This document shows positions 11,030 to 21,253 of a stretch of DNA of 64,000 nt, piece after piece (the first letter of the stretch is position 1; each line of letters starts with the position of its first letter). A model generated the notes under the pieces. That model was not told the DNA's origin. It saw nothing but the letters and a program-made list of their open reading frames with translations, and made no database searches. Origin of the DNA: Prauserella salsuginis. GTDB lineage: Bacteria > Actinomycetota > Actinomycetes > Mycobacteriales > Pseudonocardiaceae. A program made the position numbers and the translations under genes. Where the stretch lies: positions 682,001 to 746,000 of the forward strand of contig NZ_JANBBF010000009.1 in the NCBI RefSeq assembly GCF_024648885.1, in the 5' to 3' direction.

Positions 11030-11857
11030 TCAGCCGTCGAACGTCTCGCCGAGGAAGTGCTGCACCGTGTCGTTGAAGGCGACCTCGTGCTCCAGGTTCG
11101 GCAGATGTGCCGTGCCGTCGAGGACGGCGAGCCGGCCCCGGGGCAGGGCGGCTGCCGTGTCCCGGGCGATCGGAACCGGGGTGAGGGTGTCGTGCCGGCC
11201 CACGACGACGAGCGTCGGGACCGTGACCTCGGCGAGTTCGGTTCGGTAGTCGGGCCGCATCGCGCGGCCGCGGAGTGCGGCTGCGGCACCGTTCGGCGGC
11301 GCGGCGGCCATCATGCGGCGGACGTGCCGGGCGGTGGCGGGAAGCCTCCGGATACTGGCGGGGGCCAGCATCCGCGGCAGCATGTCCTCGGCGAACCGTT
11401 CCATACCGTCGGTCAGTAGCCGGTCGGCCGTGGCATGACGAGCTCGGACGCCTGTGGCGTCCTCCGGGTGCGGGGATGACGCGGCGATCAGCATTCGCCT
11501 GATGCGATATTGCTCCGATCTTTCTCGGAGCAATCGATGGGTCGCGAGGGCGATCTGCCCGCCCATCGAAAGGCCGCCGAGGATGAAGTGTTCGACGTCG
11601 AGTTCGTCCAGCAGGGCGAGGAGGTCCCCGGCGAACACCTCGAGCGGGGTGCACGTGTCGCTGCTCGGGGTTTCGCCGTATCCACGCAGGTCCGGGGCGA
11701 TGACACGCCATCCCGCCGTGGTCAGTCGTTCCCGTTGCGGCCACCACATCGACCGGTCGAACGGGTGTCCGTGGACCAGCACGACGGCGGGTCCGTGTCC
11801 TGCGTCGTCGTGGGCCATCCGGGTGCCAGGGGTCGCTGTCGGTCTCGTCGCCGTCAT
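11030..11857 (-). CDS. Alpha/beta hydrolase
   Basis: This is a predicted serine hydrolase of 275 residues. The catalytic triad can be read: Ser in GGLSMGG, Asp in VVVGRHDTLTPV and His in DGTAHLPNLEHE. The oxyanion-hole segment is VLVHGHPFDRSMWW. The start is the ATG at 11857. TTGCAC (11888-11893) and TAATGT (11865-11870), 17 bases apart on the minus strand, form a good promoter whose start point would fall at the ATG, so the message is probably leaderless. The -35 box lies inside an 11-bp direct repeat that may be the operator of the divergent MocR-type regulator. Substrate unknown. Confidence 0.85.
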   Translation of the reverse strand: MTATRPTATPGTRMAHDDAGHGPAVVLVHGHPFDRSMWWPQRERLTTAGWRVIAPDLRGYGETPSSDTCTPLEVFAGDLLALLDELDVEHFILGGLSMGGQIALATHRLLRERSEQYRIRRMLIAASSPHPEDATGVRARHATADRLLTDGMERFAEDMLPRMLAPASIRRLPATARHVRRMMAAAPPNGAAAALRGRAMRPDYRTELAEVTVPTLVVVGRHDTLTPVPIARDTAAALPRGRLAVLDGTAHLPNLEHEVAFNDTVQHFLGETFDG

Positions 11858-11883
11858 GGTTGAGACATTAGAAGTCCGCTCTG

Positions 11884-11917
11884 ATCGGTGCAATAAAATC
11901 ATTGACATCGGTGCAAT
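11884..11917. promoter_or_regulatory. Perfect 11-bp direct repeat, candidate MocR operator
   Basis: ATCGGTGCAAT occurs at 11884-11894 and again at 11907-11917, in the same orientation and 23 bases (about two helical turns) apart, in the short gap between the divergent hydrolase and MocR genes. MocR/GabR/PdxR-type regulators typically bind direct repeats. The first copy contains the -35 box of the hydrolase promoter and the second abuts TTGACA (11902-11907), a possible -35 for the regulator. Confidence 0.7.
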
Positions 11918-11936
11918 TCTCCTTCATCGTTCGAGC

Positions 11937-13262
11937 ATGGTCGGTTCCAGTGACGAGGACTATCGGGCCATCGCGGACGGGGTCGCCGCGGACATCGCGG
12001 CGGGCCGGTTGCGTGTGGGGGAGCAGCTGCCCCCGCAGCGTCGCTTCGCGCGCGACCGCCGCATCGCCACGTCGACGGCCGCTCGCGTGTACACAGAGCT
12101 GACGCGGCGCGGCCTCGTCGTCGGAGAGGTCGGCAGGGGCACGTTCGTCCGGGCCGCCGCACCGCCCGTCGACCCGCCCGGTGGGGAACCGGCGCGGGCA
12201 GGAGTGGATCTCGAACTGAACTTCCCGTCGCTGCCGGGGCAGTCGGAAATGTTGACCCGCAGCCTGTCAGCCGCGCTCCGGCCGGATGCGTTCGACGCGG
12301 CGTCGGCGCCGGTCCCCGTCGGCGGTACCGCCGAGGCGCGGCGGGCCGTGGCCCGCTTGCTCGGAGAGGTCGACCCGGACCAGGTGCTGCTCGCCGGCAA
12401 CGGTCGGCAGGCGATCGGCGCCGCCATCGCGGCCGTCGTGCCCGCGGGCGGCAGGCTCGGGGTGGAGGCGCTGACGTACCCGGTCGTCCGCGGGATCGCC
12501 AGGAATCGCGGCGTCACACTCGTACCGCTCGAACTCGACGAGGACGGCATTCGCCCCGATGCGCTCGAGCGGGCGGCGGTCGACGCCGTGTATGTCCAGC
12601 CGGCGTTGCAGAATCCGCTCGGATCGACGATGTCTGCGGAGCGGAGGACGGCATTCGCCGAGGTGGTCCGCGACCGCGGGGTTCCGGTGATCGAGGACCG
12701 CGTGAACGCATTCCTCTGTGACGAACCGCGGTTGGCCGACCACATACCGGAATACACGATCGTCGTGGACAGCCTGTCGAAACGGATCGCCCCCGGGCTG
12801 ACCCTCGGCTTCGTCGCCGTGCCACCGAAGTTGTGGGGCGAGGTCGCGCGGGCGTTGCGATGCGGGGGATGGGCCGCGAGCGGATTCGCCCTCGATGCGG
12901 CCACGCGGTGGATCGTCGACGGCACGCTCGACGAACTCGTCGGGGGAAAACGTGCGGACGCGGCCTGGCGGCAGGAACTGATGCGTGCTCGACTGGGCGG
13001 ATTCGCGATCCGCGCCGATGCTCGTGCCTATCACTGCTGGTGGGAGCTTCCCGAGCCGTGGCGGGCGGACACCTTCGTCGCCGCGGCGGCCCGTCACGGC
13101 ATCGCGGTCAGCCCGGCGGCGTCGTTCACGGTCGACGAGGGACATGCGCCGTCCGCGGTCCGGCTCGCGTTGGCGGCACCGCCCGAATCCGTGCTCACGG
13201 GAGCGCTCGAGGTTCTCGCTCGACTCGCCCGCGGCGGACCGGACGACACGGGTCCGAGCTGA
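11937..13262 (+). CDS. MocR/GabR-type PLP-dependent transcriptional regulator
   Basis: This is a fusion of an N-terminal GntR winged helix (about 1-70: GVAADIAAGRLRVGEQLPPQ then STAARVYTELTRRGLV) with a fold-type I aminotransferase-like domain of 441 residues in total. Lys281 in VVDSLSKRIAPG is the PLP lysine, and QPALQNPLGSTM is the typical substrate/PLP aspartate-asparagine region of these regulators. It should sense an amine or vitamer through PLP. The ATG at 11937 is preferred; the frame is open far upstream, but that part is antisense to the hydrolase. It is divergent from the hydrolase and probably regulates both. Confidence 0.88.
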   Translation: MVGSSDEDYRAIADGVAADIAAGRLRVGEQLPPQRRFARDRRIATSTAARVYTELTRRGLVVGEVGRGTFVRAAAPPVDPPGGEPARAGVDLELNFPSLPGQSEMLTRSLSAALRPDAFDAASAPVPVGGTAEARRAVARLLGEVDPDQVLLAGNGRQAIGAAIAAVVPAGGRLGVEALTYPVVRGIARNRGVTLVPLELDEDGIRPDALERAAVDAVYVQPALQNPLGSTMSAERRTAFAEVVRDRGVPVIEDRVNAFLCDEPRLADHIPEYTIVVDSLSKRIAPGLTLGFVAVPPKLWGEVARALRCGGWAASGFALDAATRWIVDGTLDELVGGKRADAAWRQELMRARLGGFAIRADARAYHCWWELPEPWRADTFVAAAARHGIAVSPAASFTVDEGHAPSAVRLALAAPPESVLTGALEVLARLARGGPDDTGPS

Positions 13263-13336
13263 TCCGAATCCGAGGGAGTCATCCGGTTTCAGCGGAATTC
13301 GATCTTCGTTCGTCGGCGAGTCGCGCCGGAATCGGG

Positions 13337-13359
13337 TTTGCCGACGATAGCTCGGCAAA
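13337..13359 (+). terminator. Small hairpin in the gap after the MocR gene
   Basis: TTTGCCGA (13337-13344) pairs perfectly with TCGGCAAA (13352-13359) around a 7-base loop, followed by AAAC. It lies 75 bases after the stop codon and is a weak terminator candidate. The rest of this 245-base gap contains no clear feature. Confidence 0.4.
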
Positions 13360-13507
13360 ACTTGAGCTTCGCCACATCGTGGCAGAAACACCGGCTACCC
13401 GACGTTAACGTGGATGCGAGCTCGGATTCTCCGGAGATATTTCCGGCCCCGAGTTTCTCATGCCCGTGTTTTCACCGCGCTTTGTGCCATGACCGTAGGG
13501 AACCGCC

Positions 13508-13906
13508 ATGACCGCATCCGGCAACGCCGACCAGACGAACGTGGGCGCCCCGGCCGACCCCGGCGTGCTGGCCGCCCGCGCTGAAGACGCGACGCGCACC
13601 CTGCAGCAGTGGGCCGCCCGCCGCGGCTCTCACCCGCGGGCCGATCACGAGGCGGAGCTGCACGAAGTGCTGAGTTCGCTGCGGCAGCTCGCCGAGAACC
13701 TCGCCCGGTTCCTGCCCGAATCGGGCACGTGGCTCGAGCAGCAGCTCTGGTCGGGCAACGTCGGTGAGGACACGGCCTACGGCGAGCTGGCACAGTCGAC
13801 GTTCGAAGCGGCTGCCGCGCTGGCGCGTGCGCAGCGCATGGCGGCTCAGTTGGGTCGTGAACTCCACACCGCCGAACTCGCCAGCCGGTCGCTCGTCACC
13901 CAGTGA
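13508..13906 (+). CDS. Hypothetical protein, alanine-rich helical
   Basis: I do not recognise this 132-residue product. It has no signal peptide or membrane segment. From about residue 25 to 125 it is Ala/Leu/Glu-rich and probably all-helical (EAELHEVLSSLRQLAENLARF, seen in part, then FEAAAALARAQRMAAQLGREL). The C terminus overlaps the convergent Rho_N-type gene by 11 bases. The region also holds Hsp20, so a stress role is possible, but that is only positional. Confidence 0.65.
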   Translation: MTASGNADQTNVGAPADPGVLAARAEDATRTLQQWAARRGSHPRADHEAELHEVLSSLRQLAENLARFLPESGTWLEQQLWSGNVGEDTAYGELAQSTFEAAAALARAQRMAAQLGRELHTAELASRSLVTQ

Positions 13907-14222
13907 TGCCGCCGGCCAGCCGCCGCGCAGCCGCGCGCTGATCGGTGCGGTCACCGGCGCGTCGCCTTCCGGTGCGCTGCCGGTCGGACCGCGGCTGATC
14001 GGACGGTTTCGTGGCGGACGGCCGACGGTCGGCGTCCGGTTCGTCGGTGCGTTGCGGGTCGGCACGTAGGACTGCGTTCGTTTCACGCTGTTGCCTGATC
14101 GCTTCGATCAGTTCCGCTTTGCTCATGTGGGCCGTGGCGAAGATACCGACGGCCCGTGCCGACTCTGCGAGTTCGGCCATGTTCGCATTGTCATTTTCCT
14201 GCTGTTCCGGGATGTGCACCAT
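13896..14222 (-). CDS. Small Rho termination factor N-terminal (Rho_N)-domain protein
   Basis: This is a 108-residue protein whose centre (MAELAESARAVGIFATAHMS then KAELIEAIRQQ, about 15-45) matches the helical Rho_N/SAP-like fold that precedes the RNA-binding domain of Rho and occurs alone in many small actinobacterial proteins. The remaining C-terminal 60 residues are Arg/Asp/Pro-rich and probably disordered (RSDRQRTGRRRAGDRTDQR). I take the ATG at 14222; a second ATG at 14180 (MAELAES) is equally possible. It overlaps the convergent hypothetical gene by 11 bases. Nucleic-acid binding is likely; the role is unknown. Confidence 0.7.
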   Translation of the reverse strand: MVHIPEQQENDNANMAELAESARAVGIFATAHMSKAELIEAIRQQRETNAVLRADPQRTDEPDADRRPSATKPSDQPRSDRQRTGRRRAGDRTDQRAAARRLAGGITG

Positions 14223-14383
14223 ATTCTGCAGATACCCGGCGCCATGGTTCCCAAACCGGCACGGTCCAGCACGAAAGTCCATTGAGGACACATGCCACAT
14301 TCGATGTGAGTCACGGCACAGAAATGGCGACGCGGCCGGGCCGGAACCCGGCATTCCGGATTCCGGCCCGCCCGAACTCGTCG

Positions 14384-14824
14384 TTACTTGATCTCGATGC
14401 GGCGCGTCGCGTCCTCGGGGCGCTTCGGCACCTGCACGGTCAGCACTCCCTCGGCGAGCTCCGCGCTCACCTGGTCGGGATCGACGCCCTCGGGGAGGGT
14501 GACGGCGTACCGGAACTGGCCGGTGCGGCGGGTGCGTCGGCGGAAGTGCCCTTCCCGCTCGGCGATCTCGCCGCTGACCGCCAGGGTCCCTTCGGTGAGG
14601 TCGACGGCGATGTCCTCGCGCTTGACTCCCGGCAGTTCGATCTCGACCGTGTAGGCCTCGTCCGTCTCGCGGACGTCGGCGGCCGGCGACCAGGCCGGTG
14701 TCCTGTCGTTCGCGGCGCCGGCGAGCAGGCGCTGCAGTTCGTCGAGCTCGCGCAGCGGGCTCCAGGTCGGGGTCGACGTGCGCAGCGGGCGCGCCGTGCG
14801 GGTGTGCAGTACCGGGAATGCCAT
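14384..14824 (-). CDS. Hsp20/alpha-crystallin small heat-shock protein
   Basis: This is an ATP-independent holdase chaperone of 146 residues. The alpha-crystallin domain (about 45-138) contains VEIELPGVKREDIAVDL and VTLPEGVDPDQVSAEL followed by GVLTVQVPKRPE, the conserved A-x-x-x-n-GVL motif. The C terminus ends RRIEIK, matching the IxI-type anchor. The ATG at 14824 is preferred because AAGGG lies 9 bases upstream; the ATG at 14833 would abut it. A near-consensus HspR operator (HAIR) lies about 85-105 bases upstream, so heat regulation by HspR is likely. Confidence 0.93.
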   Translation of the reverse strand: MAFPVLHTRTARPLRTSTPTWSPLRELDELQRLLAGAANDRTPAWSPAADVRETDEAYTVEIELPGVKREDIAVDLTEGTLAVSGEIAEREGHFRRRTRRTGQFRYAVTLPEGVDPDQVSAELAEGVLTVQVPKRPEDATRRIEIK

Positions 14825-14909
14825 CTCGTTCATCCCTTCTCGGGCTCGAGGCCCGCGGCTCGGGCCTGCCATCTCGTCCAACGGAGTTGCGGCAGGCCTT
14901 GTTCCTAAA

Positions 14910-14930
14910 GTTGAGCCTTGTTCGCTCAAG
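14910..14930. promoter_or_regulatory. HAIR-like operator (HspR site) upstream of hsp20
   Basis: GTTGAGC, 7 bases, GCTCAAG matches the HspR-associated inverted repeat CTTGAGT-N7-ACTCAAG in the core TTGAG-N9-CTCAA. It lies 86-106 bases before the hsp20 start. No hspR gene is in the window, so the regulator must act from elsewhere. Confidence 0.75.
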
Positions 14931-14965
14931 GCGATTTCTCGCGAGCCCGGGGGTCCACCTTAGCC

Positions 14966-14986
14966 TTATAGGGGTAGGGGGTATAT
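14966..14986. promoter_or_regulatory. CsoR-type operator before the copper operon
   Basis: TTATAGGGGTAGGGGGTATA lies 33 bases before the csoR start. Two G-runs framed by TATA ends are the hallmark of the GC-rich pseudo-palindrome bound by Cu-free CsoR. The site probably overlaps the operon promoter, so repression is lifted by Cu(I). Confidence 0.68.
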
Positions 14987-15018
14987 GATGATGGTGTCGA
15001 CAACGAAGGAGGCATGTC

Positions 15019-15300
15019 ATGCGGGGTTACAGCGGCGACAAGGACGCCTATCTCAAGCGGCTACGCCGGATCGAAGGGCAGATCCGTGGGTTGCAGCGGA
15101 TGATCGAAGACGACGAGTACTGCATCGACATCCTCACGCAGGTCTCGGCCGCTACGAAGGCGCTCCAGTCGCTCTCGCTGGGCCTGCTGGACGAGCACCT
15201 GAAGCACTGTGTCGCGGAGGCCGTCGCCGAAGGCGGCGAGACGGCCGACGAGAAGGTTCGCGAGGCCAGTGAGGCGATTGCCCGCCTCGTGCGCTCGTGA
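15019..15300 (+). CDS. csoR: Copper-sensing transcriptional repressor CsoR
   Basis: This is an all-helical metal-sensing repressor of 93 residues. Cys35, His60 and Cys64 (EYCID ... DEHLKHC) form the Cu(I) site typical of CsoR, which separates it from RcnR and FrmR relatives. YLKRLRRIEGQIRGLQRMIE is the DUF156 family's first helix. It heads an operon with a copper chaperone and a P-type ATPase, and a G-rich operator lies upstream, so it should repress its own operon until copper rises. GAAGGAGG lies just before the ATG. Confidence 0.93.
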   Translation: MRGYSGDKDAYLKRLRRIEGQIRGLQRMIEDDEYCIDILTQVSAATKALQSLSLGLLDEHLKHCVAEAVAEGGETADEKVREASEAIARLVRS

Positions 15301-15341
15301 CCGGCAAAACCATTGGTGATTCTGAAGAGAAGGCGATCGTG

Positions 15342-15548
15342 ATGTTCGAGAAGACCTACACCGTGACCGGAATGACCTGCCAGCACTGCGTGGCGTCGGT
15401 GACCGAGGAGGTCGGCGAGGTCGACGGCGTGCGTGCCGTGAACGTCGACCTCGACACCGGAGCCGTCACCGTGAGCAGTGACGCCGAGGTGGCCGACGAG
15501 GCGGTGCGGTCGGCGGTTGAGGAAGCCGGGTACACGCTGGCTGCGTGA
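15342..15548 (+). CDS. copZ: Copper chaperone, heavy-metal-associated domain
   Basis: This is a 68-residue single HMA-domain protein with the Cu(I) motif GMTCQHC (Cys13, Cys16). It should carry copper to the ATPase coded next. The frame is open back to a GTG that overlaps the csoR stop codon. I chose the ATG at 15342 because AGAAGG lies 8 bases upstream and the resulting length is exactly that of CopZ. It is the second gene of the csoR operon. Confidence 0.9.
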   Translation: MFEKTYTVTGMTCQHCVASVTEEVGEVDGVRAVNVDLDTGAVTVSSDAEVADEAVRSAVEEAGYTLAA

Positions 15549-15589
15549 GGCTGCACGTCGGCAATGGATGATCCGTGAAGGAGGCGGTG

Positions 15590-17890
<2,301 letters not shown>

Positions 17891-17895
17891 CCGGC

Positions 17896-17948
17896 GCCCC
17901 CAAGGGCACTTTGGTTGCACTCAATGCAACCAAAGTGCCCTTGGGGGC
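17896..17948. terminator. 24-bp perfect hairpin, bidirectional terminator
   Basis: The left arm 17896-17919 (opening GCCCCCAAGGGCACTTTGG) is perfectly complementary to the right arm 17925-17948 around the loop CTCAA. It lies 6 bases after copA and 27 bases before the end of the convergent TetR gene, so it can serve both. There is no T-run. The length and perfection suggest a mobile or repeated terminator element. Confidence 0.85.
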
Positions 17949-17974
17949 TTCTCGCGTGCATCAGCGCGGTGCTC

Positions 17975-18592
17975 TCAGCTGCTGCGCCAGTGCGGCACGC
18001 CGAGAAAGATCAGGCGGAGTTTCCGCTCGGCTTCGGCCGTGATCTCGGCCTCCGAGCCGGGGCGTGCTTCCAGTAGGTCGAGCACGGTCGCCAGCATCGC
18101 GGACACGATGAGGTCGGCCAGCATGCGCAGGTCGTCGGTCGACCAGTCGCGCAGGCCGTCGAAGCGTGCGAGGTCCACCGCCAGTTCGCCCGCGAGGAGT
18201 TTCAGCTCCACGCCGATGGTCTGGCGCACCGCGCCGGTGCCGCCGTAGCGCTCCCGCACCAGGAACCAGTAGTGCTCCTCGTGTGAACGCACGTGCTCCG
18301 AAAGAGTTCGCACCGATGCGCGGATGAGGTCGGCCGAACCACCGGGCGCGTTGCGTGCTCCGCGGATCATCGTCCGCAGCGTGCGCATCGACTCCTCGAC
18401 GAGCGTGACGCCCAGTTCGTCCATCGACTCGAAATGACGGTAGAACGCCGTCGGCACGACACCGGCCTGCTTGGCGATCTCCCGCAGGCTCAACCCGGCG
18501 AATCCCCGCTCGGACGCCTGTCGCAGCGCCGCGTCGAGCAGTGCGCGCCGCGTCCGTTCCTTCCGCTCGTTGCGGGTCTCCGGTGCCGTCAT
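17975..18592 (-). CDS. TetR family transcriptional regulator of the desaturase operon
   Basis: This is a 205-residue regulator with an N-terminal helix-turn-helix (about 10-55: RRALLDAALRQASERGFAGL then IAKQAGVVPTAFYRHFESMD) and a ligand-binding helical domain. The start at 18592 (MTAPETRN) is the usual distance before the HTH. It is divergent from the ferredoxin reductase/desaturase operon, and a 24-base imperfect palindrome lies between them. By analogy with DesT and the mycobacterial desA3 regulators it probably senses acyl-CoA or fatty acid and represses desaturation, but that is inference. Confidence 0.85.
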   Translation of the reverse strand: MTAPETRNERKERTRRALLDAALRQASERGFAGLSLREIAKQAGVVPTAFYRHFESMDELGVTLVEESMRTLRTMIRGARNAPGGSADLIRASVRTLSEHVRSHEEHYWFLVRERYGGTGAVRQTIGVELKLLAGELAVDLARFDGLRDWSTDDLRMLADLIVSAMLATVLDLLEARPGSEAEITAEAERKLRLIFLGVPHWRSS

Positions 18593-18678
18593 GGCTGTCG
18601 AGCATACGTCGGCCGGTTCTGTAACCCCGTTCACATCGACCCTGGTCACCTTGCGCCTCCACCTGATCGCCTACAAGA

Positions 18679-18702
18679 TTGAGTGTACAGTCGTTCACTG
18701 AA
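18679..18702. promoter_or_regulatory. Imperfect palindrome, candidate TetR operator
   Basis: TTGAGTGTACAG followed directly by TCGTTCACTGAA is an inverted repeat with 8 of 12 positions matching (TTxAGTGxAC ... GTxCACTxAA). It lies 15 bases before the ferredoxin reductase start and 87 bases from the divergent TetR gene. Its AGTG...CACT form resembles operators of fatty-acid desaturase regulators. Confidence 0.65.
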
Positions 18703-18716
18703 AATGGAGGCGCGGA

Positions 18717-19811
18717 ATGGCGATGCGCACAGTGCGGCGAGCGGCGACCCGGCCGGGATCGCTGCCCGCCTCGCTCGCGTCACTGGCGGAGAAACTGCTG
18801 ACGCCGCACGGGGTCGACCGCTACCTCGAACTGATCGACCCGATGCTGGTACGCAGCGAGATCCGCGGCGAGGTCGTGGCCCTGCGCAGGCCGACCAGGG
18901 ATTCGATCACGCTGACGGTCCGCCCGAGCAGGGCGTGGCGGGGTTTCGCCGCGGGGCAGTTCGTCCGCGTCACCGTCGACATCGACGGGGTGCGGCGTAC
19001 GCGCTGTTACTCGCCTGCCGGCAGTGCGCATCGCGGTGACGAGCTCGAGTTCACCGTCAAGGCGCACGAGGGCGGACTGGTCTCCCGGCACCTGCACGAA
19101 CGTGGGCACGTGGGCATGGTGCTCGGGCTGTCACCGGCCGACGGCACCTTCGCGTTGCCCGAACCGCGGCCCGAATCGATCGTGCTCATCGCGGGAGGAA
19201 GCGGCATCACGCCGGTGTTGTCGATGCTGCGGACACTGGTCGACGAACGGCACCCGGGCGAGGTGTCGTTGCTGTACTACGCGCGGACCCCCGACGACGT
19301 GCCCTACGCCGACGAACTCGACGAGCTCGCGGCCAGGCGGGGCGTACGCATCCACGTCCGGCACACGGCGACCGACGGGCACTTCAACGCCGACCACCTT
19401 CGCCGGGTCGCACCGTGGTTCGCCCGCGCCACCACGTATCTCTGCGGGCCGTCGTCGCTGATGGAGGCGGTGCGCGCGCACTACGCCGACGCGGGGATCA
19501 GTGAACACCTGCACACCGAGGAGTTCGCGCCGCCGGTACTGACGGTCGCTGCGTCCGAGGCGGGCGGTCGCATCCGCTTCGTGCGCAGTGGGGTGGACAT
19601 CGTGAGCGACGGTCGGCCGCTGCTGGAACAGGCCGAGGACGCGGGCCTGTCCCCGGAACACGGCTGCCGCATGGGTATCTGTTTCTCGTGCACCCAGCGC
19701 AAGGTGTCCGGCGTCGTGCGCACCGCGGGTGGCGAGGAATCGGCCGAGGACGACGAAGAAATCCAGCTGTGCGTCACCGCCGCGGTGGGTGACGTCGAGA
19801 TCGACTGTTAG
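18717..19811 (+). CDS. Ferredoxin reductase with C-terminal [2Fe-2S] domain
   Basis: This is a 364-residue electron-transfer protein. It has an FAD-binding FNR barrel with RCYSPAGS (about 99), an NAD(P)-binding domain with LIAGGSGITPVLSML (about 158), and a plant-type ferredoxin domain whose cluster cysteines lie in HGCRMGICFSC (about 316-326) plus LC near 355. It should move electrons from NAD(P)H to the desaturase coded 10 bases downstream, replacing separate ferredoxin and reductase. This matches the mycobacterial Rv3230c-desA3 arrangement. TGGAGG precedes the ATG. Regulation is probably by the divergent TetR. Confidence 0.9.
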   Translation: MAMRTVRRAATRPGSLPASLASLAEKLLTPHGVDRYLELIDPMLVRSEIRGEVVALRRPTRDSITLTVRPSRAWRGFAAGQFVRVTVDIDGVRRTRCYSPAGSAHRGDELEFTVKAHEGGLVSRHLHERGHVGMVLGLSPADGTFALPEPRPESIVLIAGGSGITPVLSMLRTLVDERHPGEVSLLYYARTPDDVPYADELDELAARRGVRIHVRHTATDGHFNADHLRRVAPWFARATTYLCGPSSLMEAVRAHYADAGISEHLHTEEFAPPVLTVAASEAGGRIRFVRSGVDIVSDGRPLLEQAEDAGLSPEHGCRMGICFSCTQRKVSGVVRTAGGEESAEDDEEIQLCVTAAVGDVEIDC

Positions 19812-19821
19812 GAGCCACCTC

Positions 19822-20940
19822 ATGACGGGCTTGCAGGACCGGCTCACGCCGGAACAGGTCGAAGAGTTCGGCCGCGAGATGGACGAACTGCGCCGGCGGG
19901 TCGTCGCCGACCTCGGCGCCGAGGACGTCGAGTACATCCAGAACGTCATCAAGACCCAGCGGGGCCTCGAGGTCACCGGAAGGGCGCTGATGTACGCCGG
20001 GTTCTTCCCGCCCGCCTGGCTCGCGGGAGTGGGCGCACTGTCGCTGGCGAAGATCCTCGACAACATGGAGATCGGCCACAACGTCATGCACGGTCAGTAC
20101 GACTGGACGCGTGACCCGGCGCTGAGTTCGCAGCGGTTCGAATGGGACAACGTGGCGCCCGCCGAGAACTGGCGGCACTCGCACAACTACATCCACCACA
20201 CCTACACCAACATCGTCGACAAGGACCGCGACGTCGGCTACGGCATCCTGCGCATCGACCCGGCGCAGAAATGGCACCCGTACTACCTCGGCAACCCGGT
20301 GTACGCGACGTTGCTGGCGATCTTCTTCCAGTGGGGCGTCATGCTCCACGACCTCGAGGTCGACCGGGTCCTCAAGGGCGAGCGCAAGTGGTCGGAGTTC
20401 AGCGAGGAGCGGCGCCGCATCGGCCGGAAGATGGGCAGGCAGATCGGCAAGGACTACGTGCTGTTCCCGCTGCTCACCGGGCCGCTGGCGCCGCTGACGT
20501 TCGCGGGCAACGCAGCGGCCAACCTGGCCAGGAACCTGTGGGCGTTCGGGATCATCTTCTGCGGCCACTTCCCGGCCGACGTCGAGAGCTTCTCCGAGGA
20601 GGAGACCGAACGCGAGACGCGCGGCCAGTGGTACCTGCGGCAGATCCTCGGCTCGGCCAACATCACCGGCGGCTCGCTGTTCCACATCCTCTCCGGCAAC
20701 CTCTCGCACCAGATCGAGCACCACCTGTTCCCGGACATCCCGGCGCGGCGGTACCCGCAGATCGCGGGCGAGGTGCGGGCGATCTGCGAGAAGTACGGCC
20801 TGCCGTACCACACCGGACCGCTGCACAAGCAGCTGTGGTCGGTGGCGAAGAAGATCGTCAAGTTCGCGCTTCCCGGCAGCGGGGACCGCGAGCCCGAACC
20901 GGCTACAGTCGAGCGCGACCGGACACCTGCTGCGGCCTGA
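19822..20940 (+). CDS. Membrane fatty acid (acyl-CoA) desaturase
   Basis: This is a diiron membrane desaturase of 372 residues, introducing a double bond into acyl-CoA chains. The three histidine boxes are visible: HNVMH (86-90), HSHNYIHH (119-126) and QIEHH (about 298-302). Hydrophobic stretches near 58-80 and 215-250 fit its membrane spans. AGGAG lies 7 bases before the ATG at 19822. It is second in the operon with the fused ferredoxin reductase, which supplies electrons. Confidence 0.92.
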   Translation: MTGLQDRLTPEQVEEFGREMDELRRRVVADLGAEDVEYIQNVIKTQRGLEVTGRALMYAGFFPPAWLAGVGALSLAKILDNMEIGHNVMHGQYDWTRDPALSSQRFEWDNVAPAENWRHSHNYIHHTYTNIVDKDRDVGYGILRIDPAQKWHPYYLGNPVYATLLAIFFQWGVMLHDLEVDRVLKGERKWSEFSEERRRIGRKMGRQIGKDYVLFPLLTGPLAPLTFAGNAAANLARNLWAFGIIFCGHFPADVESFSEEETERETRGQWYLRQILGSANITGGSLFHILSGNLSHQIEHHLFPDIPARRYPQIAGEVRAICEKYGLPYHTGPLHKQLWSVAKKIVKFALPGSGDREPEPATVERDRTPAAA

Positions 20941-20969
20941 GGCACGCAGACACGACGAGGGAGGGTGAC

Positions 20970-21179
20970 ATGGTCGGCCGATTCGAGGCGGGCAAGGACA
21001 CGGTGCAGGTACTCACCGAGCAGGCGGCGTCGCATGTCGGCAACATCGCCGGGATCATCACCGGCGCGGTGCGCGACGTCGCGCGCGAGACGGGCGACTG
21101 GGTGACCGAGTTGATCGAGATGCGGGAGGCCTCGGGGAAGGCCGTGGCCGACGAGGATCGGGAGACGGGCGACCGCTGA
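20970..21179 (+). CDS. Small hypothetical protein downstream of the desaturase
   Basis: I do not recognise this 69-residue protein. It starts 29 bases after the desaturase with a good GAGGGAGG site. The sequence [20 protein letters not shown] and then [21 protein letters not shown] is amphipathic and could lie on a membrane; the tail is charged. It may be the third gene of the desaturase operon. Confidence 0.65.
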   Translation: MVGRFEAGKDTVQVLTEQAASHVGNIAGIITGAVRDVARETGDWVTELIEMREASGKAVADEDRETGDR

Positions 21180-21253
21180 GCCCGGCACGCGCCTGTGTGG
21201 CGTGCGCCTCCCCGGGCGGACCGGGTGCGTACCCGGTGGTCATGATGTCCCGC

